A stretch of DNA of 55,380 bases. Origin: an uncultured bacterium (GTDB lineage: Bacteria; Verrucomicrobiota; Kiritimatiellia; RFP12; UBA1067). A program made the translations under genes and the position numbers. Positions 47,018 to 54,983 of the stretch are shown here, one piece after another (position 1 is the stretch's first letter; every line of letters begins with the position of its first letter). The stretch is from contig CACZCD010000004.1 of the NCBI GenBank assembly GCA_902779565.1, positions 1 through 55,380 on the forward strand, read 5' to 3'. The notes below the pieces were generated by a model. The model was not told where the DNA came from. It was given only the letters and a program-made list of their open reading frames with translations, and did no database searches.

Positions 47018-48613
47018 CTACCGCCGCGCGTCCGCGCTTTCGATGACGGCGACGATCGGCTTGTGGTCGGAGGTGATCACGTCCGGGACGGTCTTGCGCG
47101 AGGAGACCCGCCACTTCGGCGCATGCGCGGAATCGATCGCGATGTAGTCGATGCAATATTTCTGCTCGGCGGCGGGACCATTCACCTTGCGTCCGTGGAA
47201 GGTGCGCCCCGTCTCGTCGGAGACGACCGTGAGGAAGCTCCGCATCGCGGTGAGCACGTCGGAGTTCGGACGGGCGTTCCAGTCGCCCATGAGAAAGACC
47301 GGCTTCTTTTCCCCGGCGATCGCCGCCTTGATGAGATCCACCGACTCACGGCGCTCTTCGGGCGCGGAGACGGAAAGATGCGTCACGCCCACCACGCAAT
47401 CCGGGAACTCCACGAGAAGGAGCGTGCGCGGCTCCTTGCCGGGCAGGGGAACCTGGCGGGAACCGAGGGGCTTATCGAGCGACAGGAGCGCCACACCATA
47501 CTGGCCACCCTGCAAGTCGATGGCACGGCCGAACGTGGAATGCATCCCCGTGAGCGTGGCGAGCGTCTTCGCCTGATTGACGCCGCCCGTCCGCTTCGTG
47601 CGGCGATCGACTTCGCTGAGACCGGCGAAGCGCGGCTTCTCGCGCTTGATGGCGGCCGCCGTGCGCTCAAGATCCACCTGACCGTCCATGCCCTGCCCGT
47701 GGCGGATGTTGAACGACATGATGCCGAACTTCTGCTTCGGCACGGCAGGCCCCTGATCAACGCGGACGAAATCATACGTGTACGAGCCATCGGGCTGGAT
47801 CCGCAGCAGACGGAATCCGAGCGGGCGTCCGCCGCCCGTCACGCTGGTGGTCTCCGCATTGAGGATCGGGAGCGAACCGTACATCCGTTCGGCGTACCGG
47901 TGGGTGTGGCCGGCGAGATAGAACTTCGCGCCCGCCGCAAGGCAGGCGTCGAGCCGGGCCCGCCGCCCCGCCAGCGGCTGGTTGTCGTGCGAATCCGCCT
48001 CGTCGGGATCCTTCACGAACGGCGGCACATGCGTCGCGACGATCACCTTCTCGCCACGCGCCTTGGCGCCCGCCAGCTCGTCGGCGAACCACTTCTCGTG
48101 CGCGGCGCAAAGCGCCTCCTCCTTGTTCGGCCACCAGTACAGCGAATTGGCCGAGATCACCCGCCAGCCCTTGACGGTCACCGCCGTGTAGTCGTAGCCG
48201 AACACCGCCTGGAACCGCTTGACCGCGGCCGCCGTCACGCGGTTCCCCACATCATGGTTTCCCGGCGCCACAACGACCGGCGGATGGTACATCTTCAGCA
48301 GACGCGGCCAGTCGCGCGCGACATCCATCCCCGACTGCGTCATGTCACCCGTGATGCAGACGAGATCAGGATCAAGCGCATTGATGATTTCAATCGCCGA
48401 GAGGCATCGGTCGAGGTCGTGCGCGTAACCTTCCTCCGTCATCAGCTTCCCGGCACGCGGCGGCCCCAGCCCGAACTGAGGATCCGTGCAGTGCGCGATC
48501 AGGATCTCCCCGTCACGCCGTTTCGCGACGCCGCCGGCGGTGGCGCCATACGCGACCGCCGAACCGAACGCGGCCAGAAAGCCGCGCCGTGAAAACATGA
48601 ATTCGTTCGTCAT
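47018..48613 (-). CDS. Exported metallophosphoesterase fused to an endonuclease/exonuclease/phosphatase domain
   Basis: A 531-residue protein with a Tat-type signal ('SRRGFLAAFGSA', residues 8-19). Residues about 35-300 form a calcineurin-like phosphoesterase ('HCTDPQF', 'ITGDMTQSG', 'VAPGNHDVGN', 'ATHVPPF', 'LAGHTHRY'). Residues about 308-528 form an EEP (DNase I-like) domain ('IMSFNIRHGQGMDGQVDLE', 'FLMGDWNARPNS', 'TSDHKPIVAVI'). Both active sites look complete, so the protein may remove two phosphate types from one extracytoplasmic substrate such as a nucleotide, phosphoinositide or teichoic-like polymer. ATG at 48611-48613 is chosen (AGAGGAT upstream); an upstream frame extension of 12 codons is not needed. 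Confidence 0.87.
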   Translation of the reverse strand: MTNEFMFSRRGFLAAFGSAVAYGATAGGVAKRRDGEILIAHCTDPQFGLGPPRAGKLMTEEGYAHDLDRCLSAIEIINALDPDLVCITGDMTQSGMDVARDWPRLLKMYHPPVVVAPGNHDVGNRVTAAAVKRFQAVFGYDYTAVTVKGWRVISANSLYWWPNKEEALCAAHEKWFADELAGAKARGEKVIVATHVPPFVKDPDEADSHDNQPLAGRRARLDACLAAGAKFYLAGHTHRYAERMYGSLPILNAETTSVTGGGRPLGFRLLRIQPDGSYTYDFVRVDQGPAVPKQKFGIMSFNIRHGQGMDGQVDLERTAAAIKREKPRFAGLSEVDRRTKRTGGVNQAKTLATLTGMHSTFGRAIDLQGGQYGVALLSLDKPLGSRQVPLPGKEPRTLLLVEFPDCVVGVTHLSVSAPEERRESVDLIKAAIAGEKKPVFLMGDWNARPNSDVLTAMRSFLTVVSDETGRTFHGRKVNGPAAEQKYCIDYIAIDSAHAPKWRVSSRKTVPDVITSDHKPIVAVIESADARR

Positions 48614-48651
48614 CCTGTAAATCCTCTTTCGGAAAAATGCACACGCCACGC

Positions 48652-49713
48652 TCAGTCGAGCGGCAGCGTGAACACATGCCAGTCACGCCCTTTGCGGAAG
48701 GATACACCTTGGCAGATTTCATCATGCTGCGGCGAATAGGTCCACACCTCGATCTGCTTTAGCTCCGGACGGAACCGGTAGAGCCGTATCCAGTCCTGGT
48801 CGTCGGCCGTGCGCGGATAATCCTGCAGCGTGGAATGCACCATGTTGCCGTGTACGCCCTTCTGCGTCTCGCGCCAGCAGATCGCCGGACTCTGGTCGCC
48901 GCTCACGATGAGGATGAGGTTCTTGTGCTGCGAGAAGCACGTCTCCCACGCCTTGGTCGCGGGCACACCGTCCTCCTTGTGGCACTTCGCCCAGTCCATC
49001 ACGCCGAACCATTCATCCGGACGGCGTTTGGTGTGCCGGCGATCCATGTCGATCTTCTTCGTCTTGTAGCCGAGATACATGTGCGTGCAGATGATCGCCT
49101 TGCGGTCGGCGTACTTGTCCAGCATCTGGTCCACCCACTTCAGGACGGGCGCGGGCGCGTTGCATTCGAGGTGCAGCACCACGAACTTCATGCCGCCCGC
49201 CTCGAAGAGCTGGCAGCTGTTTGCGTTCCCGCCCGAGACCTTCACACCGTCCGCGCGCGTATAGCCGCCGAACGCCCCCGCATACCAGGCGTTCTTTGCG
49301 TATCGCGAACGCGGAAAGTAGCGGTTGAAGCCCTTGGTCGTCGTCACCTCGATGTCGTGGTTGCCGGGCGAGATGCCGTACGGCACCTTTCCGTCGAGCC
49401 GCGCCATCAGGTTCGAGGCGAACGACCACTGCTCGTCGTTCTTGTAGTCCACGATATCGCCCACGTGCGAGACGAACGCGATCTTCTCCTTCTCGATGTT
49501 CGCCTCGATCCACTTCACGCGGCTCTCGAACGCCGGGTTCGTGGTCGGCCCGGTCTGCTTCGGCCCCTTCTTCACATGCGCGCCCTCGCCCCTGTAGAGC
49601 TGCGTATCGGGGATCACCACATAAGTGAACGCGCCTTCCGGCAGCGGCGGCAGCTTCTCCGCCTGCACGCCAAACGCCGCCACGCAAAGGGCGGCAACCA
49701 TCAATCTCTTCAT
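48652..49713 (-). CDS. Exported metallophosphoesterase
   Basis: A 353-residue secreted protein: signal peptide (1-18, 'MKRLMVAALCVAAFGVQA'), then a calcineurin-like domain with 'VVIPDTQLY', 'SHVGDIVDYKND', 'SPGNHD', 'LHLECNAP' and 'ICTHMYLGYKTKK'. The pattern is that of large PVC/planctomycete phosphoesterases with unknown phosphoester substrate. It precedes the two-domain phosphatase gene by 38 bases, suggesting a shared phosphate-scavenging role. The start with AAAGGAG is preferred over an upstream in-frame start. Confidence 0.88.
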   Translation of the reverse strand: MKRLMVAALCVAAFGVQAEKLPPLPEGAFTYVVIPDTQLYRGEGAHVKKGPKQTGPTTNPAFESRVKWIEANIEKEKIAFVSHVGDIVDYKNDEQWSFASNLMARLDGKVPYGISPGNHDIEVTTTKGFNRYFPRSRYAKNAWYAGAFGGYTRADGVKVSGGNANSCQLFEAGGMKFVVLHLECNAPAPVLKWVDQMLDKYADRKAIICTHMYLGYKTKKIDMDRRHTKRRPDEWFGVMDWAKCHKEDGVPATKAWETCFSQHKNLILIVSGDQSPAICWRETQKGVHGNMVHSTLQDYPRTADDQDWIRLYRFRPELKQIEVWTYSPQHDEICQGVSFRKGRDWHVFTLPLD

Positions 49714-49761
49714 TTTACTTTCTCCTTTAATTTCTTGCCAATGCAAACCACTGACGACTAA

Positions 49762-52206
49762 TCACCGTATGATGAACTTGAGTCCCGGAATCGGCAGCAG
49801 GTCGAGCTCCAGAGTCCCCTCGCCCGCCTCCGCCACGGCGCACCTCCTGTACGCCGACCTCATCGCCGCCGTCACCAAAGGCGCGCCCTCGATGGAGGAT
49901 CCGACCGGCGCATACGCGAGCTTCACCGGCACGGCGGGATTCGCCACCGGATGCGACAGCACCGCGTCCGGCGCGAACGCGAGCGTGGCTCCGTCAAGCG
50001 CAAGCGGCTGAGCCGCGAGCCCGGCAACCGTCGGCTCCCACGTGCCGTCGATGCGCAAGGCGCCGCCCGAAACCGTCGGCGTGCCCGTGAGATTTCCGAT
50101 GATGAACGGCAGGGTCGTCGGCGTCCCGCCAAGATCGAGCGTGGTCCCCACCGCAAATGCCGCCGTCTCCGCGACCGGACTGAACCAACGCACCTTCCAC
50201 CGGTCCGTCTGCTCTCCGTCAAGATAGCCGACGTCCCTCACGAGCAGAACGGAATCACCGGAATTGTCTATCGCCGAGTAATCGTCGGCCTGCAGCTCCA
50301 CGCCGAGCAGATAGCTGTCGTTCGGCTCCTCCGTTCCATACCGCCAGGCAAGGCCGAAGTTGGTCGTGCGCCAGTTCGCGCCGACAATCTCGAAGTCCTG
50401 GTATTTCGTCTTCGGCCCGTAGGAGCCGCTGTTCCGGTGCCCCACAAGCAGCATGAACTCATGCAGTCCCGGCGAAAGCGTGACAGGCGTGCGCCTGATA
50501 AAGTAGGTTGACTCCGATGCCCGTGGATAGGAGATGGACTGGAACAGCTTGCTTACGATGACCCCGTCTATCCAAAGCGCCGCGGCATCAGCGATCGACG
50601 TTACAAACGTCACCACCGCGTTCGTCGGCGCGTTGTTGCGGAAGTATCCCTTGCAGAGCTCAAGCGGATAGGCCGAGGGCCACGAGGTGTTGGCGGTGTA
50701 AGGCAGCGAGGGGCGAGCGGCAGGAAGGACCTCAAGCTCGGCAAGCATCTTGTCCGCAAGCGCGTTCAAGCGGGAGGTCGTGCCGTTGCTGTTGTTGAAC
50801 GCCCATCCCACCCAACCATCAAGCGCGCTCTGGTCCGCGAAATTCGTCGTGGCGGCATAGACGCCGGCCTCGGTCGCACCGCCCATGCGGCCAAACGAAA
50901 CGTGCCCCTTCTGCACGTCAAGCCTGTTCGTCACGTGGATGCCGCCCGCGAGCGCAAGCGTGGTGTCGGTGCCGCTGTTCTTCGTGATGTTCCCGATCGC
51001 CACCACCGTGCCGGGCGCGGTGTTTGAGAGAAGGCAATCGCTGCACGACGTGATGTCCGGAAGCGTCATGCCCTCGTTCCGCGTGATGATCCTGCCGCTT
51101 GCGCACGAGATCGCTCCGCCATTGGGCGGAAGCGCGCCGGCGTGCGAGAGTATGAGCGTTGCCCCGCCATCTATCGAAACGCCGCCCTCGAATGAGTTCG
51201 TGGTGAACGTCAGCCGCAACGTGTCGCCGGTTAGCACCTGCAGACCTCCCGGACCCGAAATCGGGCCAGAAATGACCATCGCATGGTTTTCTTTCGTTCC
51301 GTAGGACACCTTGACCGTGCCGTTCAGACGCACCGGGCCGCCCCAGTCGTTGTTGCCGCCGTCGTTGCTCGGATAGAATATGGAATTGTTCGCCATGATC
51401 GCCGAATACGGGATTGCGGACTTCACGGCACGGAACCCGATCTGCGCGTTGGAGGCGACCGTCACCGTATTGGCGCTGCTGCCGTTCCAGACCGTGTCAT
51501 GGGAGGCACCATCGAAGAAGAGGCGCCCGGAGGAGACGACGAAATGCCCCGGATCATAGATCGCCCGGCAAGCCATGTCGAACGGCGTCGAATTGGCACC
51601 CATGGCAATGGTCATCGTATGCCCGTTCATGCGAAGATAGCCGCGCCCTACGCCAAAATTGTAGGCACCACCAACCGTGGCGTCTCCGGAAAGGACCAGA
51701 TAACCCTTGTTGTCGAACAGAGCATACTGCTGCACGCTCCCTGAATTGTAGTAGGCGCCCTTGCCGTCCGGACCGGAGCCGACGATGGTCAACGTCTCGC
51801 CGGCCGCGAATTTGATGCCGTCCTTGGCCCCGCCGCTCACATGCAGCGCCGCGCCGTTCGAAACGACCGTACCACCTGCCGCCGTGCCGAGGCCACCGCT
51901 GTCCGTGACGAGCCAGATACCCGCCTCGATGCGGATCTCACCGGCGAACGTCGCAAGCTCCGCACCAGCCGTCACCGTGCCGCTGCCCTTCTTCACGATC
52001 GCCAGCCCTTCCGCCGCCGAGACGTCCTCGCTCGTGACGGTGTAGGCCGAATCCTTGTCGAGCGTGTAGGTGCCGGCTTCGGTGTCCGCCACGCCGCCCG
52101 GATCCGCCACAGCGACGGAGACGCAAAGCGAGATCGTCAGGACCCCTGTGTATGCAAGATGCCTTTCACGGATGAAAGACCGACAACTACGGCAGATCAT
52201 GTTCAT
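49762..52206 (-). CDS. Secreted autotransporter-like protein with beta-strand repeats
   Basis: An 814-residue protein with a long signal region (about 1-35, 'GVLTISLCVSVAVA'). Residues about 40-420 are repetitive beta-strand sequence ('GLAIVKKGSGTVTAGAELATFAGEI', 'GGLQVLTGDTLRLTFTTNSFEGGVSIDGGATLILSHAGAL' in parts), the autotransporter-associated repeat type forming a beta-solenoid. A middle part (about 455-650, 'YFRNNAPTNAVVTFVTSIAD', 'LSPGLHEFMLLVGHR') resembles a PA14 carbohydrate-binding domain. No autotransporter barrel is present; the C-terminus ends 'IPGLKFIIR'. It likely decorates the cell surface. SD AGGAGGATAG fixes the start. Confidence 0.8.
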   Translation of the reverse strand: MNMICRSCRSFIRERHLAYTGVLTISLCVSVAVADPGGVADTEAGTYTLDKDSAYTVTSEDVSAAEGLAIVKKGSGTVTAGAELATFAGEIRIEAGIWLVTDSGGLGTAAGGTVVSNGAALHVSGGAKDGIKFAAGETLTIVGSGPDGKGAYYNSGSVQQYALFDNKGYLVLSGDATVGGAYNFGVGRGYLRMNGHTMTIAMGANSTPFDMACRAIYDPGHFVVSSGRLFFDGASHDTVWNGSSANTVTVASNAQIGFRAVKSAIPYSAIMANNSIFYPSNDGGNNDWGGPVRLNGTVKVSYGTKENHAMVISGPISGPGGLQVLTGDTLRLTFTTNSFEGGVSIDGGATLILSHAGALPPNGGAISCASGRIITRNEGMTLPDITSCSDCLLSNTAPGTVVAIGNITKNSGTDTTLALAGGIHVTNRLDVQKGHVSFGRMGGATEAGVYAATTNFADQSALDGWVGWAFNNSNGTTSRLNALADKMLAELEVLPAARPSLPYTANTSWPSAYPLELCKGYFRNNAPTNAVVTFVTSIADAAALWIDGVIVSKLFQSISYPRASESTYFIRRTPVTLSPGLHEFMLLVGHRNSGSYGPKTKYQDFEIVGANWRTTNFGLAWRYGTEEPNDSYLLGVELQADDYSAIDNSGDSVLLVRDVGYLDGEQTDRWKVRWFSPVAETAAFAVGTTLDLGGTPTTLPFIIGNLTGTPTVSGGALRIDGTWEPTVAGLAAQPLALDGATLAFAPDAVLSHPVANPAVPVKLAYAPVGSSIEGAPLVTAAMRSAYRRCAVAEAGEGTLELDLLPIPGLKFIIR

Positions 52207-52303
52207 TGCGACTATCCTCCTGAAGACAAACTCCGTCCGCGATCGGCAGCTGCAACACCCGCTACATTGCCCACGCTAACACTATTCTTCATAAGTGGGG
52301 CAC

Positions 52304-52309
52304 ATTTTA
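52304..52309 (-). promoter_or_regulatory. Extended -10-like promoter for the autotransporter-like gene
   Basis: Minus strand AATGTGGTAAAATGTG: TGG-TAAAAT, leaving a leader of about 90 bases. The context is nearly identical to the ribBA promoter. Confidence 0.6.
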
Positions 52310-52343
52310 CCACATTTCATTTTTTTGCACAACAAACACGATG

Positions 52344-53021
52344 TCAATCGCGTCTGGGCCGCCGCAAGACAGATTTCGCGGCGCGGAATTCGGCGTAGCC
52401 GCGGTTGCGGAGGCGGCAGGCGGGACATTTTCCGCAGCCCTTTCCGGGGATGCCGTTGTAGCAGGTGAGCGTCTCGTTCTCGATCACGTCAAGGATGCCA
52501 AGACGTTCCGCCAGCGCCCATTCCTCCGCCTTCGAGAGATGCATGAACGGCGTGACGATCTTCACCGGCCATTCCAGCGCCAAGCGCAGCATCCGCTGCT
52601 GCGCCCGGATGAACACCTCCCGGCAGTCGGGATAGCCCGAAAAATCCGCCTCGGAAACGCCCGTGTACAGCACCGTCGCGCCGAGCGTCTTCGCCCAGAC
52701 CGCCGCCGCCAGAAGGAAGAATGCGTTGCGCCCCTCGACCACCGTCGTCGGGCAGCGCGCGCCCTTCTTCCACTGGATCGGCGCCGTCTTCGACATCAAT
52801 GCGTTCGTGGTGAGATGACGGTAGAAATCCAACGACACGACCTTGTGCGCCGCCACGCCGAACCGCTTCGCGAGACGCTTGGCGAACTTCGTCTCGAGCG
52901 CATGGCGCTGCCCATACCGGAACGTGATCGCCGCCACGTTCGCCGCGCCGTACCGGCGCACGGCCAACGCGAGGCAGGTGGCGGAATCCTGTCCGCCCGA
53001 TAGCACAACCACCGCTTTCAT
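52344..53021 (-). CDS. queC: 7-cyano-7-deazaguanine synthase
   Basis: A 225-residue ATP-dependent enzyme converting 7-carboxy-7-deazaguanine to preQ0 in queuosine synthesis. The PP-loop 'SGGQDS' (residues 8-13), 'YTGVSEADFSGYPDCR', and the zinc cysteines 'CYNGIPGKGCGKCPAC' are all diagnostic. ATG at 53019-53021 is chosen; an in-frame ATG five codons up overlaps the SD (GGAGAAG) and array L. It follows the nadD-HAD fusion by 62 bases. It complements queE at 10765. Confidence 0.94.
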   Translation of the reverse strand: MKAVVVLSGGQDSATCLALAVRRYGAANVAAITFRYGQRHALETKFAKRLAKRFGVAAHKVVSLDFYRHLTTNALMSKTAPIQWKKGARCPTTVVEGRNAFFLLAAAVWAKTLGATVLYTGVSEADFSGYPDCREVFIRAQQRMLRLALEWPVKIVTPFMHLSKAEEWALAERLGILDVIENETLTCYNGIPGKGCGKCPACRLRNRGYAEFRAAKSVLRRPRRD

Positions 53022-53041
53022 ATCCCGCTTCTCCATTCTCA

Positions 53042-53068
53042 ATTCTACACGCTCTACACGTTCTACAC
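53042..53068. repeat. Nonamer array L between nadD-HAD and queC
   Basis: Three 9-base units: attctacac, gctctacac, gttctacac, next to heptamer-like ATTCTCA sequence. It ends just before the queC SD. Confidence 0.8.
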
Positions 53069-53083
53069 GGCTAAACCGAATCC

Positions 53084-54163
53084 TCATCCCTCCGCCTTGT
53101 AAACAAGCGACCGCCATCCCCACCGCCGGGCCGCCACCACATTGGACTCCGTATCGTCAAGGAAGAGCAACTCATGGGGCTCCAGCCCCAGACGCTTCGC
53201 CGCCAAATCGTAGATGGGACGGTCCGGCTTTACGAGACGCTCGATGCCCGAGATGATCTCGGCATCGGCCAACGCAATGTGCTCCGCGCAACGCGGCGCA
53301 AAAAGGAGGTCGTGGAAGTCTTCGGACATGTTGGAGAGGATGCCAATCTTCTTGCCCAACGCCTTCAGATCCTTCATGAGCGCCAGCGTCCGCGACGAAA
53401 TCGTCTTCACCCAGCCTTCGGCGTCGTAGCGCCAGAGGTTCTTCAGCTGCTCCTCCGTCGGCGGCGGCAAGCCCGCGTTCGCGAAGGTCATGCGGTAAAG
53501 CTCCGCGAAGGAACATTCGCCGCCGTCCCACTTCGCGCGGAACTTCCGCCAACCATCATCGAACGCCGCCCGTGAAAGTCCGAGCGATTCGCAGTAGGTG
53601 CGCAGCTCGCCCGCCGCGCCGAGCGGCGAGAGGGAGATCACGCCGCCAAAGTCGAACACCACCCCCTTCGCCTCCAAGAAGTCTGCGACCGGCGGCGGCA
53701 CAAGATCACCGACCGGCTCGCCGGCCTCAAGACGCCGCCGCACTTCGGTGGAGGACTCCGGCGTGCGCCGGTACGTGACGAACTTCACGAGACGCGCCAA
53801 CTCGTCGGCCTCCTTCCAATGCGACACCTCCGCCGCGTTGTCCTCGCCAATGATGAAGAACAGCTCCGCCTGCGGATGGCGCGCCTTCACCTCGCGCACC
53901 GTGTCGATGGTGTAGGATTCGCCGCCGCGCTTCAGTTCGAAGTCCCACGGCTCCAGAATGGGATGCGGGGCGCAGGCATACTTCACAAGCGTCCAGCGGA
54001 ACGCATCGAAGCCGCCGCCGCGCCGCGCCTTGAACGGATTGTGCGCCGCCGGCACCACCAGCACCTTGTCGAGCCCCTGCTCGGCGGCAGCCTTCAGCGC
54101 CACGCCGACATGGCCAGTGTGGATGGGGTTGAACGTGCCGCCGAAGATTCCGATCCGTTCCAT
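53084..54163 (-). CDS. Fusion of nicotinate-nucleotide adenylyltransferase (NadD) and a HAD phosphatase
   Basis: A ~359-residue fusion. Residues 1-165 are NadD-like: 'GIFGGTFNPIHTGHVGVA' with the HxGH nucleotidyl-transfer motif, 'HNPFK', 'FFIIGEDNAAEVSHWKE' and 'ESSTEVRRRLEAGEPVGDLVPPPVADFL' (read in parts). About 35-40 residues that normally separate the last two blocks are missing. Residues 168-359 are a HAD hydrolase: 'VVFDFGGVI' (nucleophile Asp), 'GILSNMSED', Lys in 'LVKPDRPIY' and 'LFLDDTESN', like the YihX group. NadD forms deamido-NAD; the HAD part may dephosphorylate a nucleotide or sugar phosphate. ATG at 54161-54163 lies one base after the larC stop. Confidence 0.85.
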   Translation of the reverse strand: MERIGIFGGTFNPIHTGHVGVALKAAAEQGLDKVLVVPAAHNPFKARRGGGFDAFRWTLVKYACAPHPILEPWDFELKRGGESYTIDTVREVKARHPQAELFFIIGEDNAAEVSHWKEADELARLVKFVTYRRTPESSTEVRRRLEAGEPVGDLVPPPVADFLEAKGVVFDFGGVISLSPLGAAGELRTYCESLGLSRAAFDDGWRKFRAKWDGGECSFAELYRMTFANAGLPPPTEEQLKNLWRYDAEGWVKTISSRTLALMKDLKALGKKIGILSNMSEDFHDLLFAPRCAEHIALADAEIISGIERLVKPDRPIYDLAAKRLGLEPHELLFLDDTESNVVAARRWGWRSLVYKAEG

Positions 54164-54164
54164 G

Positions 54165-54941
54165 TCAAAGGGCCTCGATGCGGAGAATGCGAAGGATCGC
54201 GGGGCGGCCATAGTCGCGCTTGCCCAGTCCGGTGCCCACGCCCAGAACCCGATAGGCGGGCGGCAGCGTGTCGCGCGTGCGGAACGCCGCCGCGAGCGCA
54301 ATGCCCGTGGGCGTGACGCATTCGCCTTTCGTCTCGGAAGGTCGGAGCGGGATTCCCGTCGCCGCCGCGATGTTGAGAACCGCCGGCACGGGCACGGGCA
54401 GCTCGCCATGCGCGCACATCACGGTGCCGATCCCTTCCGTCAGCCCCGTCACCACGCACTCCGTCTCGCCAAGATCGTCGAACAGCACCGCCGCCGAAAT
54501 GATATCCACGATGGAATCGATGGCGCCGACCTCATGGAAATGCACCTCCTCGATCGGCTTGCCGTGCGCCTTCGCCTCCGCATCGGCGACAAAACGGAAC
54601 GCCTTCTTCGCCAGGGCGCGCGCACGGTCGCTCATCGCACCGCGATCGATGATCGCCTCCACGTCCGCCAGGTTCCGGTGCTCATGGTGGTGGTGGTGTT
54701 CGTGATGGTGGTGTTCGTGGTGGTGATCGTGCTCGTGGTGGTGATGATGCGGCAGGATGACATCAAAGTCCGTCCCCGCGATGCCGTAGGATGATTTCTG
54801 CGCAATCACGTAGGAAAACTCATCGCCGAGCTTCAGCGAATCCAGCGTCTCCTTGAGACGTTCGGCACGCGCGCCAAGCGACAGCAGCGCGCCCACCGTC
54901 ATGTCGCCGGAGATCCCGGCCGCTCCTTCAATGTAAATCAT
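54165..54941 (-). CDS. larC: LarC N-terminal part (LarC1), nickel-pincer cofactor protein
   Basis: A 258-residue protein matching the first two-thirds of LarC, which inserts nickel into the pyridinium-dithiodicarboxylate cofactor of lactate racemase. It starts 'MIYIEGAAGISGDMTVGALLSLGA', has 'HFHEVGAIDSIVDI' and 'TPTGIALAA', and a histidine-rich run (about residues 64-88) that probably binds nickel. It stops at 'RPAILRILRIEAL', about where LarC1 ends in species with a split or frameshifted gene. No LarC2 follows: nadD begins one base later. No larA, larB or larE is in the window. Confidence 0.88.
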   Translation of the reverse strand: MIYIEGAAGISGDMTVGALLSLGARAERLKETLDSLKLGDEFSYVIAQKSSYGIAGTDFDVILPHHHHHEHDHHHEHHHHEHHHHHEHRNLADVEAIIDRGAMSDRARALAKKAFRFVADAEAKAHGKPIEEVHFHEVGAIDSIVDIISAAVLFDDLGETECVVTGLTEGIGTVMCAHGELPVPVPAVLNIAAATGIPLRPSETKGECVTPTGIALAAAFRTRDTLPPAYRVLGVGTGLGKRDYGRPAILRILRIEAL

Positions 54942-54983
54942 ACGATTCCCTTTCTCTTTCCCTGTTGACCGATAGCCACCTTC

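Noticed and set aside
54165-54230. Programmed frameshift joining larC1 to larC2
   Set aside because: The DNA after the stop is the nadD start, in frame and conserved; no LarC2-like sequence is present in any frame.
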